Assembly: GCF_000340215.1 (NCBI RefSeq) | Contig: NW_006921550.1 | Span: 496,001 to 560,000 of the forward strand | Length of the DNA stretch: 64,000 nucleotides | Reading direction: 5' to 3' | From: Pseudocercospora fijiensis CIRAD86 | Taxonomy: Eukaryota; Ascomycota; Dothideomycetes; Mycosphaerellales; Mycosphaerellaceae | Shown here: piece after piece, positions 34,136 through 44,925 of the stretch | How the letters are laid out: the number at the start of each line of letters is the position of its first letter | How positions within the stretch are numbered: the stretch's first letter is position 1 | The notes under the pieces: generated by a model | Databases searched by the model: none | The model's input: the letters and a program-made list of their open reading frames with translations, nothing else | What the model was told of the DNA's origin: nothing | Program-made: the position numbers and the translations under genes

Positions 34136-35223
34136 GATTTCTGATCGGCGATCGCGTTGGTGTATGTATGAGATGGCGGAGGAAGACTGGAAGAGCGCGC
34201 AGACGAAAGGAGAGGAGAGGAGTCAAGGTTCCGCCGGAGCTCATATAGAGCGCCAAGCACATGGAGTTCTGGTCCGTGCATTCTTGTGACGAAGCCAGGA
34301 ATCCTTGCTTTATTTGCTATTGCTAAAATGAGAGCAGGTTCTCTCAAAAACACGCCATTCGCGTCTAGCGGCCCGGAGCAACAGGATCCAGACTCGCCGC
34401 CAGTAGGCCAGGGCTCGTGGCAACGCATGCTCGTAAGCCAGCCTCCAGTTCGAAGCTTGGGATATTATTACTACTGGTACACAATACGCTGTTCCTGTGG
34501 AGAGAAGCAGTATCGGGGGTACGACGGGCTTGTCCACGATAGGGTCACGCTGCATCATGATATGACTGCAGGAGATGTTGCAAAGGTTGGTTGCAAAACA
34601 GCCAGGCACAGCGCATGATATCTGCGAACTGCACTCGTTCGAGGTGCGGATTTTTTCGCGACGGGTGATGATGATTCGAAGGTCGATCAGGAGCTAGAGG
34701 GATGGTAGTGGAAGTTGAAGAGAGCCTGATTCGAAATGCTGTCAATGGTAGTTTGGAAGGAGAGGAGGGAGTGGTCAGCATTCAGGCATTCAGGCCGCAG
34801 CGCAAGCCAGACGGGCCGCCTCTTTTCGCCTCCACTGAACCTTGATCATCCTTTAAGGCTGTGCCAACTGATCTTGGCCTAGCTGTGGCATCTTTCGTGG
34901 AGAGAATGGAGTTCCGTCTGCCAGCTCATTCTTGGAATATGGGAAATATCATATTGCAGATTGTTCGAAAAGAGAAGTTGCAACGCCTCTCCATGCATGA
35001 CTCGCCTGGTACCGTCGGACTCATTTCATCCAGCCTGAAAAACCACCCGTACCTTTCTAGCTATATCGCTCCCCTTGGCTTTGTACACACACATAATTTT
35101 TTAGATCCATTTCCTGTGCTTCTACTCCGCATCAAAAAGAGCAGGAAATTCACTTTCAACCATCGCCATCATCAATGCAAAAACGATGAAAGAAGACCAA
35201 AGGGTAATTTTCTCTGGGCCTTT
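34136..35223. other. Intergenic region, nothing recognised
   Basis: About 1.1 kb lies between the RNase H start and the glucosidase II beta stop. Open frames here are short or are antisense shadows; I find no domain, repeat or RNA gene. Confidence 0.45.
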
Positions 35224-36941
35224 CTACAACTCATCCTTCCCCTTAACCTTCTTCGCACTGCCATTCCTGTTCTCACAAACAGCAGGTGTACCAACTTCCA
35301 TGCGATAAATACACTTCTCCTCCTCGATAATCTTCCATATCTCATTCTTCTCGGCACAAGCCAGGACAATCGTCGTAGCACGATTCGGTCCATTCCAACA
35401 GTGTTGACCGTTCTCATGTTTCATCGCAATCCTTTCTCCGCTCCCGACACCTTTGCCGTCGGTAGGAAGTTCTTCGTCCACCATAATCTTCTCCATGCGG
35501 ACGTAATTTCCCATGCCGGTATGACCGCCGCCTTTTTTGGATTTTTGCGTGGTCCTGTCGAGGAAGCAGTATTCGTAGGTATATTCTCCGCTATCCTTTT
35601 CGATGCATTGGCCCTTGAGGGCACGGAAGACGTCATCTGGGCCGAAGTCTGTCTCAAGATCGGATTTGGAGTCTGAGAGGCTCTTTTGCGAGTTTTCGAG
35701 GGCTGTCTTGGCGTTCTCGAGGCGGTCGCGGGCCTCAATCACTTTCTTGCTTTGGCTGCCTGAGCGTGCTGGAGTCGATGCGAGGATACCGCCATCGACA
35801 AGGGTCTGGCGAAGTTCGCGAAGCTTGTCGTCAACCCAGCTTCGGAGGGTGGGTGGAAGGTAGTTGGTGACAGAGTACAAGACGTCTGTGTCGCTTGCTG
35901 CCTCCTCGTTGTACTCGTCCCAGTTCAGACCATTCTCGCTATCATCTTTGGTGATCTCATCCAAGTCACGCTCGACGGCAGAGTTTGGCTCTTGTGTAAG
36001 AGAGTGAGCGGCAATGTAGTCCTCCCAGCCTCGGACTGCCCGCTTCACGCCTTCGTCGTTGAAGTTGGGGTTGTACTCCTCCTTGAAAGTAGACAGAATT
36101 TGCTCCAGCTGTTGTAGGCGAGCACGAGTTTCGGTCAGCTCAGTCCTCGTCTTCACTAGGTGGTCCCTCAGCTCGTTCATCCTATTTCGTGCCAGCTCTA
36201 CTAGTTGGCCGAGCTTGCCAGAGCCGGCACCAGCCTTGACTGTCTTGCCAGCCTCTTTCTTCTGGACGTCACGGAGCTCAGCTTCCATGCTCTTGACTCT
36301 GAGTTCTGCACCCTCAATTTCCGTGCCTAGGGTCTGTATCCGATCCTGGATCAATTGCCTTGCTCTTTGCGCCTCCTTCACCAACTCGGCTCTCTTCTTA
36401 AGTGCAGCACCTTCAGCTTTTCGCCTAGCCTCATCATGCTTTCTCCACTCCTTGCCAATCTCATCGCATCGATCTTTGCACTTCACAATGCCCTCCCACT
36501 CCTCGCTACCATCGCAGCAGAGCTCGTAATCGCAAATGCCATCATTGACGTTGGCAAATGGAACATATGAAGGAACATGGCCCTTGTTCTTGCAGTAGAA
36601 GCCAGGCAGTGCATTCGTCACATTCGGTCTATCGTTCGTAATCGGAGACAATGGCGAGAGATGTGCGCATGCCGCCGAGCCAGGTTCGTCAGAGCCATCA
36701 GGGCAATCGCAGTAGTCGTCGTTCACGCGTGAGAAGGGAATCTTGGTCTGTGGATTTGATATACATGTGAACGACGTCGCCTCTTCGTAGAATTTGGCGA
36801 CTGTGGACAGTCAGTATCTCGACTTTTGAAGCACTGCCGTTAAGGAGAACGCTCACATTCAGGGCCTACACCTCGCGGTCGTGCCGCCGAGGCAGTTGAT
36901 ACATATTCGAGGGCTACCAGAGCCGCTACGACGGACTTCAT
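35224..36941 (-). CDS. GTB1: Glucosidase II beta subunit (PRKCSH-like), 2 exons
   Basis: Exon 1 (36941-36857) encodes a signal peptide, MKSVVAALVALEYVSTASA. A 56-nt intron (donor GTGAGC, acceptor CACAG) leads to exon 2 (36800-35224), for 553 residues in all. The mature N-terminus opens with GVGPEFAKFYEE and a Cys-rich LDLa-like pair (NDDYCDCPDGSDEPG and NDGICDYELCCDGSEEW), which binds the catalytic alpha subunit. A long coiled-coil follows (about 110-240). The C-terminal MRH lectin domain (about 410-535, with conserved Cys and the HENGQHCWNGPNR loop) recognises N-glycan mannose. The protein ends in KDEL, an ER retrieval signal. It acts in the ER lumen, helping trim glucose from nascent N-glycans. 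Confidence 0.93.
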
Positions 36942-37419
36942 GATTTTCTGCTAAGCATGGATTGAAGAAACAGGGAGTCGAGAGCTAGAGGTGTTTGTTG
37001 ATATGGCCAGCTTTCACATGCGGAGAGCTCCAGCTTCGCCGCCAAGACATCCTCGTCAGGGTCACTTCAACTTCCATCGACCTTTGCTCCAGTTGCATGC
37101 ATCATCCTATGCCTACATATGTACACATACATATGTATTCCAGGTTATCGCAGGCAGCATCATAACATCGACGTGGAAATTGACTCTGAGATGCCACATA
37201 AGCCACTCATACCGAGCTCCAAGGCAAGTATGACCACTATTTCTCATAGAGAGATCAACCGTTCCAGCTCGGCCTTCCTGAATCATACGACTATGCAGTA
37301 CTAATATGCCTGCTGTCACCATTCCATTCCACCGAATTGATATGCTGCTATATGTAAAATCAGTCTTGTCACTTTTCTCGGCATTTCTACCACACGCTCT
37401 CCCCCTTCCCAACCTTCCC
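36942..37419. promoter_or_regulatory. Divergent promoter region of GTB1 and the membrane-protein gene
   Basis: This 478-bp gap between two oppositely oriented start codons carries two copies of acatatgt near 37116-37138. No named factor site was assigned. Confidence 0.35.
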
Positions 37420-40387
37420 ATGTCCGCTCCAATTCTACCAGGTATTGGTGATTAGCGGCCACCCACGACCATATGGTGTCAGTATAACGGCAAGCACGAC
37501 GGGAGACCAGAAGGAAAGCATATCCTCCACAAGCCCCAGCCCTGCGGCGAAGCTTTCTGGATCGCACCTGTGAAGACCTGTGGAAACACGACAAGACTTT
37601 CCGGTACTGGTTCAAGGTTCCATTCTTCACGCTTCTCATTGCTACGACCCTCGTTGCCCTGGCGGTAGCTGTTCCCGTGTTGTGGCGGAAGTGGTGCAGA
37701 GCAAAGGCTCGGAAACACCGCGGACGCCACGACCAGCACGGAGTATATCTGACGGATACTAATGCCTCATGGCGAACTCATTCGACCGATTATCTTCCTC
37801 CCCGCACGTACAACCTACTGATGAGGCACCGAAAGCCGTCAGGGACGAGCAAGATGCATTTATATCCCCGGGCTTAACGCCATGCAATACCTGGGGTACC
37901 GAAATATCCATGTCGGACGATGTAGAAGACCTGAGAGACAGCATACACTATCCGGCGGAGGAAACGGAGCGAGGGTCTGGTGAAGACGATCCTCTGCGTT
38001 TCTACGCGCGTCGCAACTACTAGGAGTATGGCACCCTTCATCCGTCCGCCACTCGGCACACATCCACGTTGACAGAAGCTTCGTTTTCACGAATATTATC
38101 TGGCGAGAAAGCTTCCTCCGAGCCACGTTCTGCGTCGGTCCCGCCTCTGGCACTCAAGAGCGCCCTCTGCACCAATCAGACGCGGACTTCACCTGAAGGC
38201 GCAAGTGATACTCCGAAACAGAAGAAGTCGGCACACTTTCCTGCAGATCTCTCAGAAGTTGATGCTGCTTTGCGGCGCACTGCAACTGACACTCTTCTTG
38301 ACTTTGGTTCCCCGACAGATTGGGACGTAGGACAAGTGGATAGGCCGATCGTCACATCGGAACAGCCATTGCCTCGCACTTGGAGTGGTGTATCTGACAA
38401 CCCGTGGCTTCACGAATCTTTCCAATACGACAACGGCCATGACGAGCATGCTCACCAACGAGAAGCAATTGACAAGTTTTATGGCCCAATGGATCGGCGG
38501 CCATCCCTGGCTGACGATAGTGAGGACTACGAAGATGAAACCTTGTTGCAATCTGCGGCAAGCGGAGCCAATTTTGGGGAAGAACACGACGATGCGTCAA
38601 ACAGTGACGACCGTAGTGAAGACTCGAGAGGTTCGGCGAGGACTATTTCCGATGATGAGGAAGCATGCAAAGGCTCAGACCGTGACGAAAATGACGACGA
38701 TGGCCATTTCGAAGATCGTCGCCATCAACGGCGTTCAGGGTCGACTGCCGAACGTTATGTCACATCAGATATTGCCAGAGATGAAGCAGAAAGTCCCAGC
38801 TCGAAGAGTGACATGGAAGGTGAGGATGTGGTGTGCACACCTCGCTCAACAAAATCCTTTGGCGAGACCTACGAAATGCCCCCAATCCGTGAGGCGCCTG
38901 ACGATATCCCTACATGTGACGAGACTGAGTACATTCCGTGTGGCTCGCAACCAATGGTGGAGCCAGGACCAATTCGCCGAGCTTCTTATACAGAGGCCGA
39001 GAAGCCGAAACGTGGGCGGCGGATGACAAAGACCGATGATCATCGCCGCTACTCGTCTCTGACAGAGCTATGTCGAATGAAGTCGCGAATCCGATCACCA
39101 TCTTACGTTGCCCCAAAAGCGAGTCCGGCCCGTCCAGCAGTCACGGCAATCAGTGTCCATCCCTCCGACTCTCCCCGCTTGACGACTGTTCATGAGCATC
39201 CTGCAACACCACAACGCACAGCGCAGACCGTGCAGTCTGATCTTGGATTGTATCAGATGCTATGGGAAGAGCCGCCACCATCGCGGAAGAGCAGCGTAGC
39301 CCCCACATATAAAGATCCGGACAGCGGGGTTGAATTTATCCTGTTTGATGAGAACGACCCAGGCGCAACGACTCCGATGATCGACCACGTCAAGACAAAG
39401 CTTACCGCATGGAACTGGTCTCGCGAGGTTATGGACGAGTCTTCCGAGGACAGATTAGGATAGCGACCACTGCCACTCCTCGATGCCAATCGCCGTAGAG
39501 GAACGTCCTCTGATCAGACGCTGTCCGGAGATAAGCCGCCCAATCCACCTAACACTGCTCGTCACAGTGCCCCATCATCCGCGAAACCGTCACAGCCTCA
39601 GTCACCCATCGTAGAAGCTGCAGATGAAGATGATCTCGATGAATCTCCTGCTCCGATCGAGCTTAATGTAAGAGGGCTGTTGAATACTGGTCGATCGCAA
39701 CCACAGACTGCGTATGCCAGCACTGCGGCCGGTGATTACCTTAATGTCACACCCCGCGGAAACAGCCTTCCCGCATCACCCAGCATTCCGCGAAAGCTGT
39801 CGAATCTTGGCCAGGAAGAGCTCCATTTCCAGTCTCACCGCGACAGTGTCGAAATTGTCCGCGGTCACATCAGACGACAGGATTCCGAGACAGATCACCT
39901 TAGACCCAATAGCCTCCTTCTCACCAGCAGAGATTCTTTCCTGCTCAACAAGAGCAAGCTGGAGCGAAAGCTGCCATCGGCATCGCGATCGCCTGTCAGA
40001 CATTCAAGAGGCTCTAGCCCAGCCAATGCACCGATCCGCTGGAATCGTTCGGGAGGGTTGAGTCCAATCCCGGATGCAAGCCCACCAAATCAACTCACGA
40101 GTGGATGGCAGATTATGGAAGCGGGAGAACGGAGGAACAGAAGCAGAGGCTCGCCTAGGCCAGCGCCGACGAGCGACATGCCAGACCAGAAGGATGGAGG
40201 ATGTGACCATGCTGAGCATATCGAGGATATCAGCGCTGTGGAACCGAGCGTGGACACTACATGTCCCAGACCTGAAGACCTACCACATCCTGAGCAACCT
40301 CAAGGCTGTCCAATCTGTACCCAAGACCAACCAAGAGGCTTCGCGAAGCGTGTCTCGCTGTGGAGGAAGAGGAGGAATCGGACCTGA
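37420..40387 (+). CDS. Long single-pass membrane, largely disordered protein; frame interrupted by two TAG codons
   Basis: A likely first exon (37420-37441) joins at 37495 to a frame with a basic head (RRETRRKAYPP), a hydrophobic span (VPFFTLLIATTLVALAVAV) and WRRKWC-like basic residues. The reading then shifts frame near 37743-37825. An 83-nt intron there (donor GTATAT, phase 0) would keep the frame, but coding-like sequence is seen through it, so a frameshift is also possible. From 37763 to 40387 one frame continues, acidic then Ser/Pro/Arg-rich, broken only by TAG at 38021 and 39461. Introns at 37980-38075 (96 nt) and ending at 39567 (CTAAC branch, CACAG acceptor) could remove them, but the donors are weak. 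The protein would be about 900-980 residues with a short lumenal N-terminus and a long cytosolic tail. No family is recognised. It is either a pseudogene or has introns I cannot confirm. Confidence 0.5.
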
Positions 40388-40508
40388 GAGATGTTGCATT
40401 CTTCTTTTTCTTTAGCTCTTTCAGCCAGACCTGACCTGAGGAATTCGAAATCTTTTTGCTCTCCCTGTGCTACCATGTCCTGCCGGCGCTTCCCACGTCT
40501 CTCTCTCT

Positions 40509-40906
40509 TTAATCTACAGTCACCCCATTCGCTCTCAACTCTTTCCTCGCTTCATTGATCTGTCCCATCAATTCCTCGTGCGCTTCTGGTACATCGTTGA
40601 AGGTGAGGACTCCGTAGCCCAGTTTTGCGAGTAGGTAGGCGCCGAAGGTTATGAGGGTCCAGAAGGGGAGCTGGATAGGGCTTAGCGTTAGTGAAGGCAT
40701 AAGATGTATTATGAAGGGCAATGTCGTACCACTGGGATTATTTCATTTTGGATCTTGGAGGGAAAGGGTAGGAGGCCTAGGACGCAGATTGTGTAGATCT
40801 GGAAGTGAGACTCAATGTTAGTTCAGTTCGTTGGTGTGAGATGTGAGGTGGGGTTTACTGAGGCTACTAGAAGGCCTAGGGAGAGTTGTTGTTGGGCGCG
40901 TGTCAT
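40509..40906 (-). CDS. DPM3: Dolichol-phosphate mannosyltransferase subunit 3, 3 exons
   Basis: Exons are 40906-40859, 40798-40730 and 40670-40509, giving 92 residues. Introns are 60 and 59 nt with donors GTAAAC and GTACGA. The N-terminus has two hydrophobic spans (LSLGLLVAS..IYTICVLGLLPF and LPFWTLITFGAYLLAKLGYG), followed by the family signature VLTFNDVPEAHEELMGQINE and a helical tail ending GVTVD. The length matches fungal DPM3. The protein anchors the Dpm1 catalytic subunit to the ER membrane, which makes Dol-P-Man for N-glycans, O-mannosylation and GPI anchors. Only the last exon is visible as a simple open frame, so the gene is easy to miss. Confidence 0.9.
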
Positions 40907-42003
40907 TTTTCTTGGTTTGGTTTGGGTTGAAGGAGTGTGGGCAATCTGCTGCGATGCTGGTGGTGTGGTGTGGTTGTAGGGAGGTGGTGGTGGTATAGCA
41001 TACATGTGGTTGTTTTGGTGGCAGGACGCTATTGGTGCGGCTAAGATCGGCGCTAGTGGATGATTTTGCAGGGAATCAGCAAGGGCAGGGCAGGCAGGGA
41101 ACTTGATCACGACACCAACGATCTGATCTTGCGAAGACTTGGCGTGGCAGCTCGAATGTGCCTTCATTGAACTGGACAGCTGGACGGGACGGACATGGCA
41201 CGGGTCCATACCAAAGATGTCATCAATATGTCGCCAAGCCAAAGTCCGATCCACGCACAGTGCAGAATCTCTCGGAGCTCGTGAAGGCCGATTGATACCA
41301 GATCTGGAAGAAGCTCAACCCCAGTCGTCAATACACAATACTCAGAGTCTTGGATAGAATGAATCGATCGTTACCATATCCAGTCACAACCTCACGGAGC
41401 TGGCTTCGCTCTTTGGCAATATACCTGTGGACCCTTTCGAACTTGTTCTGTTGACCGAATCCTTCCGTGGAACATTAGACGACCAGAAGGTCACGAGGAT
41501 TTGACTGTGCAACTCAATGACTCCTCGATAGAGTGCAAGACCGGGTGGACATTCAGAAAAGCTCTCTTCACGTCCGCATATGGCAGTTTGATCAGCATTA
41601 TAGGCCTTCGTATTTTGGAAAGTTCACTGAACTAAAGGAATCCGTGGGAAGCATACTGATATCTTCGCGGGCTATGGATACCATTGTGGAGACTGCAACA
41701 AAATGGTTGGCGAGTGGCTGCAATCGACGGTAACGACTCCTTGTGAAGCGCCGATGTCATATTGCGCTGAACCTGGTCCTATAAAACATACTGACTCCAG
41801 ATGTCCTTAACCATGAGACTTCCACTGGGACTGTTACAAACCAGGAACCAAATCTTCACCCACCCAGAACGTTGCACATTGACATTCTTTGGTCCGTTGG
41901 CTAATCGACATACATAATGCTTGCATCTCCTCCTCTACTCCATCCTCTTCTAGTTCACCCTCCCGATTACCCTTTTCACTTTCATACAAGGACAGATCAA
42001 AGC
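40907..42003. other. Intergenic region with possible gene remnants
   Basis: About 1.1 kb separates the DPM3 start from the secreted-protein start. Short coding-like patches occur at 41400-41500 (LASLFGNIPVDPFEL) and 41533-41733, in different frames, which could be a decayed gene or chance. I cannot join them into a supported model. Confidence 0.35.
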
Positions 42004-43674
42004 ATGCGCGGATCCATCGTGGCAGGCGTCTTTGCCGCCTGTGCAGTCTACCATGCCAATGCGGCTCCCTTCAACAGTGCACCATCCACCCCCAGCGCAT
42101 GCACTAACACTACCGCTGCTTCCTACAACGTCTCGGAATGCCAATCATCCTCATCGGCCACCAACACGGTGTGGCCTGACTGGGCCGGTCACGGTCCTAA
42201 GATCGACCCATCGGTCTCCCTATTCCCAAAGCCATATGCTACCCCGGCCCCGGAGACCTACGATCCTACCGCGCCCCTACGCATTCAGTACCCTGATTCA
42301 CGAGAAGCTCTGACTCCCATGGAAAAATGCGAATATCTGGAATACCTCAATGACGAGACCTTTACTCAAGGAATATTGGACAACATCAATGCTACTGAGA
42401 AAGACTTTTCCGAGGCCATTTCAGCTGGAAAGCTCATGCCGGTTGATATTGTCAGCATTCGGGCTCAATTACTGAAAGCATCGGACGACTTCGCCATCCT
42501 CGAAAACGAAACTAAAGCACTGATGAGGGAACTACATCTCTGCAAGACCTCGGGTTCTCTGGACATGCAGTGGAGTAGCACTATGGTCGACAAGCTCAGG
42601 TATAAGCAGGGTGACATCGAGTACAGACAATTAGAACTCACCCACGATCGCTTCGATAACATTGATTATCTGATTCAGAATGCTATCTTCAACAAGGTTC
42701 TTCCTGGCAATGGGTATTCTCGGCCGGACCTTCCTCAGATTCTGATCCCTCTAGATCTCTCGTTGCTCAATTCTTCTACGGTTCCCACAGCTGCATCGAC
42801 GAACTACTCCCGGAGGTCTAGAACTTCTAGCTACGATAAGACGACAGCGCTCTCTACTTCGACTACAATGACTCGGGATGTTGACATTATGGAGGATGAT
42901 TCAGCTGAGAAGCGCAAGTGCCCCGGCCCGGCATATCACGAGAATTGCACACCCAAGTACGACCGGCAAATCGCCGGTTTGATGGCAAAAATCGGGCAAG
43001 AGAAGAACCAAGTGACGCGTCAGAGACTCGAGAAGCAACTGCAAGTCGTCAAGCTGGAACGAGTCCTTTCATGCGCCAAGCTGTGCCCGCTGCAGCCAAA
43101 GCATCCGAAGCAGTATCCAAAGCAGATCTGGGCGATTGTAAGCGGCATCATCAGGGGTCTTGCTGACCTGCTTGACCTCGATGGTGGATCTCGACATTCC
43201 GAGCATGGCAATCACCCATCGCCACCATCATACCATCCGATGAGCACCTCCAATAGCACTCTGCAAGCAGCACTTCAGTTCCCAAAGTCCACCGGGGCCG
43301 CCAATTACACCTCCACTCCTTACCCTACCTCTTCGAACACAACCATTTCGACCGTCCACACAACTCCTGCACCAGATTGCACGTCCTCAACACACGGAAC
43401 TGGAAACTCATCCGTTACGCATCCAATCTTGAGCTCTTCTACTTCTGAGTCTTCGTCTTCGGTCGTCAGCACTTCGCACCCACAGCCTCATACGCCGTCT
43501 AGCACCGAGGTTTCTACTTCGTCGAACCCAGTCACTTCTGGTCCGGTGGTGCCTCAAACGAGTTCCATGTCAAGCAGCAACTCGGAGCCGACCAGTAGCC
43601 AAAGCTACGTGCCGAAGCCTCACAGCACTACTCATGTCCAGCATACTTATGCTCCACAGCCTTCGCACGTTTGA
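42004..43674 (+). CDS. Secreted Ser/Thr-rich protein with a possible kexin site, function unknown
   Basis: The frame opens at 41917, but the ATG at 42004 begins a good signal peptide (MRGSIVAGVFAACAVYHANA, cleavage near A-APF), so I choose it (556 residues). The mature part (to about 300) is helical with several N-glycosylation sites. A SAEKRKCPG motif (Lys-Arg at 42910-42915) is a possible Kex2 processing site dividing the N-terminal half from a Cys-containing central region (CPGPAYHENCTPKY, later CAKLCPL). The final about 150 residues are Ser/Thr/Pro-rich and likely O-mannosylated, as in cell-wall proteins, and end without a clear GPI signal. I do not recognise the family. Confidence 0.72.
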   Translation: MRGSIVAGVFAACAVYHANAAPFNSAPSTPSACTNTTAASYNVSECQSSSSATNTVWPDWAGHGPKIDPSVSLFPKPYATPAPETYDPTAPLRIQYPDSREALTPMEKCEYLEYLNDETFTQGILDNINATEKDFSEAISAGKLMPVDIVSIRAQLLKASDDFAILENETKALMRELHLCKTSGSLDMQWSSTMVDKLRYKQGDIEYRQLELTHDRFDNIDYLIQNAIFNKVLPGNGYSRPDLPQILIPLDLSLLNSSTVPTAASTNYSRRSRTSSYDKTTALSTSTTMTRDVDIMEDDSAEKRKCPGPAYHENCTPKYDRQIAGLMAKIGQEKNQVTRQRLEKQLQVVKLERVLSCAKLCPLQPKHPKQYPKQIWAIVSGIIRGLADLLDLDGGSRHSEHGNHPSPPSYHPMSTSNSTLQAALQFPKSTGAANYTSTPYPTSSNTTISTVHTTPAPDCTSSTHGTGNSSVTHPILSSSTSESSSSVVSTSHPQPHTPSSTEVSTSSNPVTSGPVVPQTSSMSSSNSEPTSSQSYVPKPHSTTHVQHTYAPQPSHV

Positions 43675-44148
43675 CTAGCTCTTCATTCCCGGAAGGTCTG
43701 CCGACAATGGGCTAGTCACTCAGACGGTCTTTGGGCTTGGGAAGGTCGGGGAAAAGGAAAAGATAAGGTGACCCGTTTTTCTAACCAATCTGCAATCCGT
43801 GATCAGAGCTAGTCAATAAACACGTAGATAGCCCTCGAACGTCGATTTCGGTTCATACTTGATCAGTCCCATGTAACAGTCGTGGCGAGTGTATGCCCAC
43901 GTCTGTGACCGTCACGGCGAATCGCGACTTCTAGTCTCTCGCCGCTTGTAGAAGGAGAAACGATCAATTCATCAGGCTGGATAATGCATATCTCGAATGA
44001 ATGCCAGCCTTGACCTTCCAGCAGACGACGGGTGTCGCGAAAGTCTGCTTCTTTATGCCTTGTTCGCGCCAGCCGAGCCGATTTCTTACGCCATAACACC
44101 TCGCTCGTGAATCTCATAACCTCCGCCCGTATGCTGGAGTAAGGGTTT
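43675..44148. other. Convergent intergenic region
   Basis: This stretch lies between the secreted-protein stop and the RPB10 stop. The 84-codon minus-strand open frame at 43863-44117 lies directly downstream of RPB10 and has no recognisable motif; it is probably 3' UTR. Confidence 0.4.
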
Positions 44149-44657
44149 CTATCGCTGGCCGCTCTTGATGATGTCGCGCTCTGCAGGGTTGTATCTTTTC
44201 CCCTTGGTCAGCATCCTTTCTCTCGAAGCGAAGTAGTACTGTACAGCACATACCTGAGCAACTTCTCGATCAGATCCACATGTGTAAGCATCATTCTTCT
44301 GCAGCAGTAGCGATTCAGGCCGAGCTGGTCCATTGCATCGCTGTTGATAAGATGTCAGCCATCTTTTAGAATTCGTTTGGTTCCTTCACGTCTTAGGTAG
44401 TGTGCTTTGCCTTGCCCTTCTCTTTCTCTGCGCGCAGGCGCTCCGATTGCATGTTTCCCCATTTCACGCCAGCATTTTGACATACCCGTCTGATATGGTG
44501 TCCCCATTCTCTTGAACCGTGCCAATTAATTCGACGTAGCGCTCGTAAAGGTCTGCAATGACCTGCGAACAATCCTTTGTCAGTATGCGCTTTGCGATCG
44601 CGGACGAAGTAGTAAATGTACCTTGCCGCAGGAGAAGCAGCGAATTGGAATGATCAT
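44149..44657 (-). CDS. RPB10: RNA polymerase subunit RPABC5 (Rpb10), 4 exons
   Basis: Exons are 44657-44622, 44562-44486, 44340-44254 and 44194-44149, for 81 residues. Donors are GTACAT, GTATGT and GTATGT; acceptors are GCAG, ACAG and AAAG; phases fit at each junction. The protein begins with the hallmark [12 protein letters not shown] zinc-binding motif, carries the second half of the zinc site as YCCRRMM at residues 49-55, and continues with [15 protein letters not shown]. Rpb10 is a shared subunit of nuclear RNA polymerases I, II and III. It has a few extra residues after ELI compared with the about 70-residue yeast form, and a basic tail. The first exon is only 36 nt, so simple open-frame scans miss the gene. 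Confidence 0.95.
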
Positions 44658-44925
44658 GTTGGCGGTCGCGAGCTGGATTTCCGAGTATTGAATGCCAGCC
44701 TCTAGTGTTCCGGGTATGTTGTCGTTGTCGCAAAGAAAGTTGAAGTCGGTCTTCTTCGACAAAGAATCCCGCGTCTGGCACTTGCCCTGCAGAAGCCGGA
44801 ACCCTGAAGCTTATTCGTGCACGGACCCTTCACGAAACTTTTAGAGCTTTTTTGGAAGCAACAGCCTGTAGACGGCGACATTCACATGCACTTTTCATTT
44901 TTGTCGCATGTGACAGTGAGAGAAG
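44658..44925. promoter_or_regulatory. Divergent promoter region of RPB10 and UTP17
   Basis: Only 268 bp separate the two start codons, so the promoters must overlap. Both genes serve RNA polymerase and ribosome assembly, making co-expression plausible, though I see no named site. Confidence 0.45.

Noticed and set aside
34861..35676. 271-codon plus-strand frame
   Set aside because: It is largely antisense to the well-supported glucosidase II beta gene, and the protein it would encode shows no domain.
41533..41733. 66-codon frame with an FDQHYRPSYFGKF-like patch resembling a chromatin-assembly-factor motif
   Set aside because: The resemblance is short, the frame is isolated, and no flanking exons support it.
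43863..44117. 84-codon minus-strand frame downstream of RPB10 as a separate gene
   Set aside because: No motif, no promoter space, and it lies directly in the likely RPB10 3' UTR.
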